A stretch of DNA of 64,000 nucleotides, taken from positions 1,034,342 through 1,098,341 of the forward strand of contig SIJG01000029.1 in NCBI GenBank assembly GCA_023374025.1, given 5' to 3'. This document shows, in pieces, positions 50,428 to 60,693 of the stretch; the first letter of the stretch is position 1, and each line of letters starts with the position of its first letter. Source of the stretch: Heterodera schachtii (lineage: Eukaryota; Nematoda; Chromadorea; Rhabditida; Heteroderidae). A program made the position numbers and the translations under genes. The notes beneath the pieces are model-generated. The model saw only the letters and a list, made by a program, of their open reading frames with translations, was not told the origin of the DNA and ran no database searches.

Positions 50428-53037
50428 ATGCTTTGTCCGCTCTGTTTGGGCCGCTTCGGCCTCCGTCCTCTCTCCTGCGGTCACTTTCTCTGCTCCCATT
50501 GCATTCTCTCCGCCCCTTTTCGCCAATGCATTCCAACGGAAGCCGAAGGGTTAACGGAATGCGTTAACTGTCACCAAAAGATTGGCTTTCGGCATATCCC
50601 TACGACGATGACATTCGCTCAAAATTGTGCGTTTGTTTTAGGAGTTAATTGAATTCACCGTCAAAAATTGTCAGCAAAAGTCGGCACAAATGGAAAAATT
50701 GGCACAATTCATCCGTCAACACCTCCGCTTTACTCTTTAACATTTGCACGACTTGGCCGCCCCACAAAAGGAAGTGATGCTGGGGAACATCAGCAGCGGA
50801 CCACGGCACTCGGAATGCGCACTTTGCGCCGAAGTCGAATTTTCCCAACGATGGAAAAAAAAACAAATGGCAGCGCAGCAGTGAAACAATTGTGCACGGC
50901 GGGAAGTCGGTGATCCGAAGGGACGGGGAAGTGTTACGGTAGTGACGCATGGGTTACGGTAGGGGGGGGACGGTGTTACGGTAAGCGAGTGCATTTATTG
51001 GCTTGGCATATTTTTTTGTTTGCTAATTTCAATAACCAACAGAAGGCACTGATCAGTCAGCAACCACAGCAGCAGCAGCACGGCACACAAATTGCACAAT
51101 TCGAAGAGTCGGCCCTTTCTCAGCGCCAATTCTTTCGCTCCACCAAAAAAATTCGGTAGATAAACTTTTTGCCCAATGGCATTGACATTTTTTTGTTGCA
51201 TTAAGTGGAGCGATGACGAGCGAGGAGAGTTCGACAAGGGCAGGGCGTTCTTTGCTGCGCTCATCGGTCGCTTTGACGCGGCGTTAAATTCGCTCACCGC
51301 CGCCGCTCAGCCGAAGGGCACAAATGAAAGAAAAAGCGTGGATTTGCTTCTAAGCGCGAAAGAAGTGAGTGATAAACAAATGGCCAATTTATGAATGCAA
51401 TTTTAATTTTAAGAGTCTTTGCAAAAGCGAACGACGAATTTGGAGGGAGCGAACTCACCCGACAAATGGTCGCCCATCGACTGATCGGTGTCATCGCCGC
51501 GGTTTTGATCAGAGAAACAATGACCGATCAGCTGATCGGGAGATTGCCGTTGTTAGAACAATGCGCGAGTTGGTGGTTTCCATGGAGGTTTCAGTTTTGG
51601 AGGGTTTTGCTAAGAACGGCATTGTTTGATATGGCATGAATAAACCTATTTGATATTGTAGAAAGGACGCTAATTTAGGAGTACAATCGACGCGAGTGCT
51701 GCCACCAAATGGACGGGCAAAGTGCCAATGTTTGGCGCAGAAAGGCCGGACTGGCGACGATTCAGATGTTGGCACTTTCAGTGTTGCTGGTTGCCAACTG
51801 TGGCATCTGCGAAAAGAATTTGGTTCTCCTGAAGCGGCACATTTCCCTCGTGGGCATGCGAATGAACGGAAGAGAAAACGAACAAAAAGCGGAAGAAGTG
51901 CTGGACGCATTGCTAATATGCAGCGGACAAATCAACGCCATTTTGGGGCGAAGGTGCGCGAAGACCCCATGGAAACATTTAAGTCAATGCTCGAGAGTCT
52001 CGAGTTGAGAAAATAACCGCCGGTCCTTCTTGTTTTTGTCTGATTTGTGACTAACAATTTTTGTGATCTCTTTTGAAATGGAATTTTACCACCACAGCAG
52101 GGAAATGCGTTTTCCGTCGCATTTGATCAGCACAATTGCCCATGTCCAATTCGTTCTGTTCGAAGCGATGGATCAAATCACCCAACAGCAAATTTTGGAG
52201 CTTAAAACCGAGAAACGGAAGAAGGTGGGGACTAATGGATATCATTAATTGATCAGCAAATGAGGAGAGAGAAAGCACACGTTTAAGGTGTGGCAAATGG
52301 TCACCCGCTGCTTTGGAGAATTGTTTCAAATCGAAAATATGGTGAGACGAGGGGAATGAAATTTTGTGAGAATCCGGCAGTGCCGAAATGTCGCTGAATT
52401 AAAATTTATGAGATCGGAATTTTTAGTTCCTTGCTCCACTTTCCTTGAAAATTGATTCTAAAAAAATAATAAATTCTTCAACAGAATTCGAAAAGCAATG
52501 AATTCCCATGGAAGCGGTTCACGCTGATTGAACACCTCGCAAAGTTTCTGCATCTGTTCGCCGATATTTGCGACACTCCCACCCAAATGTTATGCATAAT
52601 TGAAGTGAGTTCAAGGAAAAAATGAGAAAAAGCGATGACACTTTTATCACTTGCGGATAAAGGTGGAAAAAGCGCGAGCATTCGCAGCGGAGGAAAGCGC
52701 AATGAGTGGCGAATTGAGGGCGACAGTAAGCGAACAGCTCACGGTGAGCGAAGGAACGAAAAGAGAGGGAAGGGCACAACAGACATTCACAGAAAAAAAC
52801 TTTGGCATTCAGCGAATTGAACTCGAACTGGCGGAATGCCAACGTGTGCAAAAATGGAACGAACTCAAATTGGGCACGCAAATTATACGGCGGAGGGATG
52901 GAAGAGAAATGGGAGGAGGGCAAAATGAGCGGAGGAGCGCAAAAATGAGGGAATGGGCCCAAAGAGTGCTTTTGGGAGGAAGGAAATTCACACAAAAAAT
53001 GTTGGGGAGAAGGAACGGATGGAGGAAAAGGATATGA
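50428..53037 (+). CDS. RING-finger protein with helical/coiled-coil C-terminal region (TRIM-like), model incomplete
   Basis: The first exon (ATG 50428) encodes a C3HC4 RING: CPLC, ten residues, CGHFLCSHC, then ECVNC, the order expected of an E3 ubiquitin ligase. Further exon-like blocks: HSECALCAEVEFSQRWK (about 50,750-50,884), 51043-about 51155 (Gln-rich, FEESALSQRQFFRSTKK), 51206-51363 (WSDDERGEFDKGRAFFAAL), about 51416-51560, 51671-52014, about 52101-52224 (HLISTIAHVQFVLFEAMDQI), 52289-52340, 52484-52603 (WKRFTLIEHLAKFLHLFADI) and 52662-53037 (RIELELAECQRVQKWNELK, coiled coil). Frame breaks between blocks, some repaired in copy A, prevent a single reading. It could be one TRIM-type gene or two adjacent genes; the RING is certain, the rest less so. 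Confidence 0.55.
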
Positions 53038-53374
53038 TGGAATAATTGTGAACGATAAGCGTTTACTGATTGTATATAAGAATGATTCTTCTGATTTGGG
53101 AATGCATACAATCTGAAATTTGTTTTTTGTTTTTTTAAATCTGCGGGATAAAATTCAACAAAATCGGAGCCAAAGGACCCGTTGGATACACGAAACGACA
53201 ATAAAATAACATGACAAAAATTAAAACGCATAATAATCTTTCTTCAAGCACCCAATTAAACAATAAAATACAGCTTGATAAGGCCATAGGACTTGACATT
53301 ACCTATAATTTTATAATGGAGCATACGGCAAAATGAGAAATTTCAAAAGAAACAAAAACGCAGTCTTTTTCCCG

Positions 53375-53384
53375 TATATAAAGG
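53375..53384 (+). promoter_or_regulatory. TATA-box candidate of the stomatin gene
   Basis: TATATAAAGG lies 141 bp before the stomatin ATG and is followed by pyrimidine-rich sequence. The same motif is kept at 36851-36860 in copy A. Confidence 0.4.
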
Positions 53385-53524
53385 CGAATTTCTTCTTTCT
53401 TTAAACACTTCTCTAATCTTTTCTTTTTCATTTCTTTATATATATTTTTTACTCCGTTGAAAATTCTAATCGCTTAATAAATCAAAAGGAATTTATACAT
53501 ATAAAAAAGTCCCCCTAATTGGTA

Positions 53525-54940
53525 ATGTCTTCCGAAAATCCTCCGTCACCGATGCAACGCCAATCATCGGTGCAACGTCAACAGTCATCAGTGTCGGATA
53601 TGGGCGACCCGGACGAGTAAGAAAACAACGACAAACTTTAAAAACGACGAAATTACGCCTTTTTCCCTTTTCAGTTGCTTCTCGATGTTCCTGGTTTTCA
53701 TGAGCTATGTGCTGCTGTTCTTCACCTTTCCGTGCACTATCTTCTCTTGCATTAAGATAACAAATTGCCTTTTTTCCCTTTGCTAATTGCCATTCCGTTT
53801 ATTTATTTTTTTTTAGATTGTCCAGCAATACGAACGAGCGGTTGGAGCAATTGGCATATTACACAAATCCTTTTCCAAGTTCAGGTCGTTTTTCGACTGG
53901 GACGTATTCGTCGTAAAGCGCAAGGACCTGGTAGCCAAGAAAACGAGGAAATCCATAATTCTAATGTTTCCATTTGCAGGATTGTTCTTCATCCTTCCAT
54001 GCGTTGATGAGTGCGTGTGTTTTGCGTTTTTGGATTAGAATTGAGACAAATGATGCACCACCACTCAATTTGCAGATATCGCTGCGTGGACTTGCGCACC
54101 GTGACTTGTGATGTGCCGCCTCAGCAAGTGCTTTCTAAGGACTCGGTCACTGTCACCGTTGACGCGGTCGGCTTCTTGCGTCATTTTTAAATGCCCCCTT
54201 TAAATATGTCCCCTATTACAGGTGGTCTTTTACCGTGTGTTCAACGCAACTCAGGCCGTTATGATGGGGAATATTTCGTCTTCCACCACTCTGCTGGCAC
54301 AGACAACTCTCCGCCATGTGTTCGGCACAAAGACTCTGAGCGAAATACTCGGCAACTTCAACAAGATCAACCGTGAAATGAAGGTGGGAGAGGAACAAAT
54401 ACAGCAAAAAATAAATATATCCATATCCTTTTTTAAGTTGTCCATGGATAAGCCAAGCGATGTGTGGGGCGTGGAAGTGGAGTTGGTCGAGTTGAAGAAT
54501 GTGCGTTTGCCGCACGACATGCAACGGTCGATGGCTGCTGAAGCGGAGGCGGGACGCGAAGCACGGGCAAAGGTGGGAAACGAATGGTTGGACAAGCAAA
54601 ACGAATACACAAAAACAGATGGTGGCGGCTGAGGGCGAGCACAAAGCGGCCAAGGCACTGCGCGATGCGTCGCTGATCATCGAGCGGTCTCCGGCTGCGC
54701 TTCAGCTTCGCTACTTGCAAACGCTGAACACAATTTCGTAAGAAATTGGAAAACAGACAAAAACAACTAATTTTTTGAATTTCAGCGACAAAAACAACAA
54801 AACCATCATCTTCCCGGTTCCGGTCGACCTTCTTCGCATTATCTCTACGCAGGTAAATTTTAAACAACAAAAACCAAATAAAATTTGTGTCTCCGTTTTT
54901 TAAGCTCCAGTCGGGTTCGAACGCAGCCTTTCCGCTTTAA
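53525..54940 (+). CDS. Stomatin-family (MEC-2/UNC-1/STO-like) membrane protein
   Basis: SPFH/prohibitin-domain scaffold of the inner plasma-membrane leaflet that regulates ion channels. Eleven exons: 53525-53616, 53675-53756, 53817-53840, 53885-53930, 53980-54010, 54076-54166, 54222-54383, 54438-54572, 54619-54737, 54786-54852, 54905-54940. They total 885 nt (294 aa) with consistent phases. Ser/Gln-rich N-terminus, hydrophobic hairpin (CFSMFLVFMSYVLLFF), then the core: [105 protein letters not shown]. The intron after the second exon appears to begin AAG|ATAACA instead of GT. Which of the nematode stomatin paralogues it matches cannot be settled by eye. Confidence 0.93.
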
Positions 54941-55220
54941 ATGCCAACACTCCAAAAGAAAGAAGGATCTGTGTGATCAACGATAATAAATAGGTCTTAT
55001 CCCGTTATAATGATTTCTATGTCTAAAATATTGTATTATACTATGTCAATTTATTGCTGTTTTTCTTAAAAAAAGTGTTGTACTCTGTTCTTTCTCTTTT
55101 TATGTGTATAAACTACTGCTCAAAAATTGCTGAATTTTAACTTATGTACAATTTGTCGGTTTTTGTCCATTTTATTATCAAGTGTACCTAATTTTTTCAC
55201 TTAAATTATAGTCAAAATTT

Positions 55221-55670
55221 TTGGTACTAATGCACTTTACCCGACATAATTTTTTTGTCTAAATTCATGTAAAATAGCTTCCGGGGGTTTTCAGAATCGT
55301 TGATTAAGAATCTGGCGTTCATTTCAACCAATTCCGTACATCAGAACCCGAAATCGAACTTTTTGTCGAACATCGAAAATTTTTCAAAATCGATTTTACA
55401 ACGCTGAATACAAGTCGAAGAACAAATGAGACTTTACTCTGTGTTTTTTAATTTTTGGTCTCAAGTCACAAAATCTTTGATTTTTCACTATTGCATTTTG
55501 TTGAACTTTTTGTTGAATAGGGTTTTGAAAAATTTTTGATGTTCGACAAAAAGTTCGATTTCGGGTTCTGATGTACGGATTGGTTGAAATGAACGCCAGA
55601 TTCTTAATCAGCGATACTGAAAACCCCCGGAAGCTATTTTATTATGTCGGGTAAAGTGCATTAGTACCAA
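55221..55670. mobile_element. MITE with long inverted repeats (copy B)
   Basis: Starts TTGGTACTAATGCAC and ends with the complement, like the copy A element at 38680. Sits between the stomatin and NDPK genes. No transposase. It supports a transposon insertion that predates the duplication. Confidence 0.75.
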
Positions 55671-55752
55671 TTTTTTTTTTGGTTCTAGTCGGTTTTATGC
55701 GTCCCATAAATGACCATCCCGTTTCTTAGGCCATAACTTCTTTCTTTACATA

Positions 55753-56474
55753 ATGAATGTGCCAGAGTTCTCGCAAACGGCTGCTGGAGCTATGACAATG
55801 TTTTACCGCGGGAGGCGGTACTACCAACAACGCGTCCTTCGGAACAAAACGACATGGCGATGCATTTTCGTCCGAACCTGTAGTGGCACGGCGGTTTCTT
55901 TCACGAACGGAAGAGCCAGGGCGGTCAACCCGCATTCGTGCCAGGCTGCCATCCAAAACATAGAACATTCTCTGGTCATTATTAAGCCAGAATCTGTTCG
56001 ACTCCAGTTTTCCGGACGGATTATAGCGGCATTTGAGGCTGCAGGACTACGCAAGGTCGCGACTAAAATGGTAGATTTTGATTTCATAATTTTACAAAAG
56101 TTAAATATAATTTGTAGGTAAGGGCGACGCGACGACAAATCCTTGCGCACTACCCGCGAGCAAATGATCAGCTTGTCCGTTATATGGTGTCGGGTCCGAT
56201 TAATTGTGTTGTGTTCAGGGGTTAGTAAAAAAGACTTTCAAATAATAGATTGGATGCAATTTATAATTTTTTAGGAGTTGACGCAATTCGAACCATTAGA
56301 AGAATGCTGGGAGCGAATTTGCCATCGCCGCCAGCTGGAACAATACGTCATGATTATAGAAATGAAGTTGTCATTGGAAGGCGAGCCGACACGGTGTGCC
56401 ATGCGTCAGATTCGCAAGATGAGGCAGAACGAGAGACGAGTATCTGGTTTATTGATGAAGAGATCGTCGATTAG
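55753..56474 (+). CDS. Nucleoside diphosphate kinase-like protein (NME family, divergent)
   Basis: Exons 55753-56070, 56118-56220 and 56275-56474 total 621 nt, 206 aa, phases consistent. After an N-terminal extension of about 70 residues rich in Arg and Tyr comes one NDPK domain: HSLVIIKPESV (ATP-site Lys), LAHYPRANDQLVRYMVSGPI, VDAIRTIRRMLGAN, PPAGTIRHDY and TVCHASDSQDEAERETSIWF, which holds the phosphate-accepting His. The usual Asn three residues before that His (RN-x-x-H in typical enzymes) is Thr here, and the Kpn-loop region is altered, so activity is uncertain. The GPI...VDAI segment recalls group II members such as NME6; that placement is inference. Confidence 0.88.
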
Positions 56475-56613
56475 TCAGTGTTTTTTGAAATTTTTATATT
56501 CGATTTTATATTTTTATGCAAAATTTTTCAGTTAAATTTGGTTAATTATTTTTTTTTTCTTTGTTTGATTTGAAATCAAAATGCATATACCATTAAATTG
56601 CTATTGTACTCTT

Positions 56614-58903
56614 ATGTCGGATTCAAAGATTGTGAAATCGGTGACTCTTTTGGGTGCCCCGGGGCCAAGCCAAGAGACACCACTTGAGCCGCACTGGTCC
56701 CGCTTTGACGAAGTACAAACCATTTTTTTGGGCGCTAATGCCGGCAACATTCAACAATTGTTCTAGGAACCACGGGACTTGGACCGAATGGTGAACGTTG
56801 TGCTCACCGTTGACCCATCGGTGATGCCACGAGACGAATTTGTGGATTCGTTGTGCTAAATTCTCGGCATTCCTCACATTGACCACATCACCGAGTTGGA
56901 CACTCCGCCGTACACGACCGACTCGCCGAGGAACGAAGGCGGCGGCGGTGGTTATTACCAGTCGTTGGCCGAGAACAACAACACCAATCAGCAACAACAG
57001 AAACTGTACTATCATGCTGGACTTACGCCCCAAGCAAAGTTCCTTGGCGAGCAACAGCAGCACTCCTCCGGCGCCGCTGTTTCCGCCTCTGTCGTTCAAA
57101 CTGCAACAACCTCGGGAGCAAACAGTACAACGACAGTAACCGCAGCTACGGTGACCATCGACGGCGGAGCTGCGGTCGCGCAAAGGGAATATTTGATCAA
57201 AACGTCGGAATTGCCCGCATTGCTAATGATCCAGCAGAGCATGGAGAAGAAGAGGGTGGCACAGGCACTGCACGATGGCGGATTCAAATGGCGCGGCTTC
57301 GGCTGGAACATTTGGGACACGACACTCGTCCAATCGTTCAGGCGCCAATACGACGGCACAAAACAGGTGAAATCGGTGGCATTTCGCCTTGACTTTCTTC
57401 CATTTGTTTCCTCCTCTCAGCAATTTGCTGCAGTTCACTTGCAAACGAATGAAAAACGGATGAATTGGAGCGAAGACTCGCGCCAATGTTCCTTCTGTGA
57501 ACAGATTGGGGACGGAGACCAACGGTTGACGGGCCGACTTTTGAATGTGGACGCGAACAAATGGGTGCACGTGGTCAGAACATTTTTTATTGTTTACTTC
57601 TTCAATCCGTGTTTTTCTTACAGAATTGTGCCTTGTGGTCAGCTGAAGTGCATGTGGCGGAAGACGTGGGGACTTTTTACATTTATAAATAATTAAAATT
57701 GTATGTAAAATTAGGGCGGTCTCATAAATGTCGAGGCAGCGCTGCGGAGGGCCAAAGTGACCGAGTGCCGACTTTGTGGTCTCAAAGGGGCAAGCATTCG
57801 TTGCTACAAATTGGACTGTGCCAACAACGAATTGGCATTCCATTTGATATGCGCTAAACATTCGCATGGACATTTCGTCAAAGACAAAGTATTTAAGGCA
57901 CATAAATGTTTGAAATTGAATTCAAAAATCTTTTGAATTTTTTTTTCAAAAATTTCCATGTTTTGAATTTGCGGGAATCGTTTTTTTTATTTCGCTACCA
58001 TTTTATTCCACCCAGACTCTTCTGTGCCGAACATGACATTCGTCCTGACGCTGTTGTGACCGATCTGAGCGCGTTGCGCCGTCTGTTTGTCCAACGGGAC
58101 GAAAACCAACTGTTGTCCAAGATTTTCAATCATTCCTATCGGACGGAGATGGTAATGCGCGTCGGCTCACTGATTTTCCACCGCATTGGCCAACTGTTGC
58201 CCGATCAGCTGAAGGCATTCACCACAGAGGAGCACATTTTCCCAGTTAATATCAAACACTATTAATTACTATAATTAAAAAGCCTTCCAATTTACAATTT
58301 TTGTTCAAAATCATTTTTTGAATGGCATTTTTGACACGCACTTTGATATACTTTTCCTGTATATATTCATTTTTTTAATTCACAGGTCGGCTACCGTGTC
58401 ACTCGCCTTTTCTGGTCCACCTGTGACTTCAACGACCGCGTACGTTACGAATGTGCCGTGGTGGACGGCGATGGGAAGCCTGAATTTCATGTGAAAAATG
58501 TCGACCATGAAAATGCCACGACCACAGAGATTGGGAGTCAGCAACAGACGCTGCAGGAACAAAGCGCCCTTTCCCCGACAACGGCGTGGGCCAAAATTCT
58601 GCACGCAATTGCTGATTTTCGTGCCAAAAATTCCTCCGAAGTGCTGCGCTTTTTCCCCAAGCAAAATAAAAAATGGCATTTCAAAATGCGTACGGCTCGG
58701 CTCAATGAAAAAAGCGGGTTCAACAATTCGTGCTGGCGCCAAAACGACCCATTCCTATTTTAATTTGTCTTCCCAATTTTCATTATTTAATTCATTTTTC
58801 TGTTGTTCAGCTCACTTACGACTATCAATTCGACATTGAAGAGACGGGCAAGAAAATTCCGTGCCTTTGTGGTGCTCCCAATTGTGTCAAATGGATGAAT
58901 TGA
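56614..58903 (+). CDS. KMT2C/D (trr/SET-16)-like fragment: ePHD, FYRN, FYRC, post-SET; no SET core
   Basis: COMPASS-type H3K4 methyltransferase family. Exons seen: 56614-about 56716; about 56767-57366 (Gln/Ser/Thr-rich, then FKWRGFGWNIWDTT); 57421-57573 (RQCSFCEQIGDGDQRL, LLNVDANKWVHV) and 57624-57665 (NCALWSAEVHVAED); 57715-57888 (GGLINVEAALRRAKVTECRL, completing an extended PHD); 58016-58244 (FCAEHD, then FYRN: MRVGSLIFHRIGQLLP); 58386-about 58760 (VGYRVTRLFWSTCDFNDRVR, then FYRC: TAWAKILHAIADFRAK, SEVLRFFP); 58811-58903 (LTYDYQFDIEETGKKIPCLC, then GAPNCVKWMN and stop, the post-SET end). The catalytic SET segment is not present between 58,760 and 58,811. A TAA interrupts the frame at 56857-56859, and the phase into 58016 is off by one base. 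Probably non-catalytic as written. Confidence 0.8.
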
Positions 58904-59322
58904 ATTATTTTTTTTAGAAATTTATTGTTACGTATAGTTTCCTTAGAAGTTGTTCATATTCATATGTATTGTGTGCATTTATTGTGATCAGAAATTGGTT
59001 TTCCTGAGCTCTGGACTATTCAAATTAAGCATGCAAATTTATTTTGTGTTTCTTTATCAGTAGGGCTTTAAAAATATTTGAAAAAATACACTTCAAAGAA
59101 ATGAAAACTTTTCTCAAAAAATTTATCTGTAAATTTAAGAATTTTAATTTTAAAAATTAAATATTTCAATTTTGAGCCTATTTTTAGTGCCTATTTTAAT
59201 GAAAGTGAAAAGTCGAATTGTAAAATAATTTGGGATGCAAATATGAGAAAACTTTATAAAATAACGTTTAAAACAAAACAAAAAAGTACGAGCAATTAAT
59301 CGGATTGATATTTTCACATCTA
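58904..59322. other. Convergent intergenic region
   Basis: AT-rich sequence between the post-SET stop on the + strand and the stop of the - strand orphan exon. Nothing coding seen. Confidence 0.6.
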
Positions 59323-59890
59323 TCATTCGTCCTCCTCAAACTCTTCAAATGTTTGCCGGGAAAAGCGGTATTGGACCACCTCGGGGTCGGGCGACCACGC
59401 GTCGATTTTGGTGGGCAACATCCGTCCGTACAGGTCGAGGAAGACGCCGGGGTCAATTTCGTCGTAAATTGAGTCGGACATTTTCTTCGGTTCCACCCGT
59501 TTGATGAACTTGCGATACATTTCAAAGTTTGGGTCGAGGCAGACGTCCAGCGGCGCCCTTTTTTTGTGGTGCACCGCCGCCTCAGAGCCGCCGCATTTTT
59601 CGGCCCATTTTTTGGACAGCAATTGCTAAATTGTTGGATGAAAATGAAGGATTACCAATTGGATAAACAATGGTTTTTTGGAAAAGCATTGATAAATGAA
59701 AGCCGAAATTCTGTCGAATGGAGACCGAAATGTGAGTGACCAGAAAAATGTAATGAACATATGAAATTCCGATCAAAAAAGTGTAATGGATTTGTTGCTG
59801 GGGGAGGGGGGGGGGGGGGTCGTACACACTGAAGGCCGCCTTTTGACGGTTGGTCACCTGCAAAGGCGGCACTGGGAAAGTGCTGTATGC
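59323..59890 (-). CDS. C-terminal part of an unrecognised protein, 5' part missing
   Basis: Two exons on the - strand. An upstream one ends at 59828 with the frame YSTFPVPPLQVTNRQKAAFS. The last, 59625-59323, reads 100 residues (KKWAEKCGGSEAAVHHKKRA, DPNFEMYRKFIKRVEP, YDEIDPGVFLDLYGRMLP, QYRFSRQTFEEFEEDE). Splice sites and phase agree. Going 5', the gene runs straight into satellite DNA at about 59,888, so its promoter and N-terminus are not adjacent. Function unknown; the sequence has normal amino-acid composition and looks like a real protein end. Confidence 0.6.
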
Positions 59891-60693
59891 CTCGGTATTA
59901 ATAGTGGTAAATTTGGATGTGATAATTCGCTAATTTTTAATATTAAAAGCAACTGACAAAGTTTGACGAAAGCATGTTAAAGCAGAGTTCACAGGTGTTC
60001 ATACGAGGAATGTTATAATTAGAGACGCATACAAGCCGTTTAGAACAGACACACGGTGGATGCCTCGGTATTAATAGTGGTAAATTTGGATGTGATAATT
60101 CGCTAATTTTTAATATTAAAAGCAACTGACAAAGTTTGACGAAAGCATGTTAAAGCAAAGTTCACAGGTGTTCATACGAGGAATGTTATAATTAGAGACG
60201 CATACAAGCCGTTTAGAACAGACACACGGTGGATGCCTTTGTATTAATAGTGGTAAATTTGGATGTGATAATTCGCTAATTTTTAATTTTAAAGCAACTG
60301 ACAAAGTTTGACGAAAGCATGTTAAAGCAGAGTTCACAGGTGTTCATACGAGGAATGTTATAATTAGAGACGCATACAAGCCGTTTAGAACAGACACACG
60401 GTGGATGCCTCGGTATTAATAGTGGTAAATTTGGATGTGATAATTCGCTAATTTTTAATTTTAAAGCAACTGACAAAGTTTGACGAAAGCATGTTAAAGC
60501 AGAGTTCACAGGTGTTCATACGAGGAATGTTATAATTAGAGACGCATACAAGCCGTTTAGAACAGACACACGGTGGATGCCTCGGTATTAATAGTGGTAA
60601 ATTTGGATGTGATAATTCGCTAATTTTTAATATTAAAAGCAACTGACAAAGTTTGACGAAAGCATGTTAAAGCAGAGTTCACAGGTGTTCATA
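59888..60693. repeat. Satellite array, monomer 172-173 bp
   Basis: The landmark TGCCTCGG (TGCCTTTG in one monomer) recurs at 59888, 60061, 60234, 60406 and 60578. Monomers are nearly identical. The array stops inside a monomer, after GTTCATA, where the purine-rich element begins. Confidence 0.95.

Larger units (their letters stand above)
41734..58006 (+). repeat. Copy B of the directly repeated ~16-kb segment
   Basis: The better-preserved copy. Its outer genes continue naturally past the repeat edges: the - strand gene to a stop codon at 41,590 on the left and the KMT2-like gene into FYRN/FYRC exons on the right. Confidence 0.95.

Noticed and set aside
56764..56766. In-frame TAG in the KMT2-like gene as a nonsense codon
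   Set aside because: Better explained as the AG of a short intron: GAA|GTACAA donor near 56,717 and TTGTTCTAG acceptor, both phase zero.
60050..60075. ACACGGTGGATGCCTCGG resembles the 5' end of bacterial 23S rRNA
   Set aside because: Only a short stretch matches and the sequence before and after does not follow rRNA. It is part of the 173-bp satellite; chance resemblance.
59943..60642. Recurrent ~60-codon - strand frame containing ELSHPNLPLLIPRHPP
   Set aside because: It repeats with each satellite monomer and simply reflects an open frame in the monomer; no start context, splice sites or homology.
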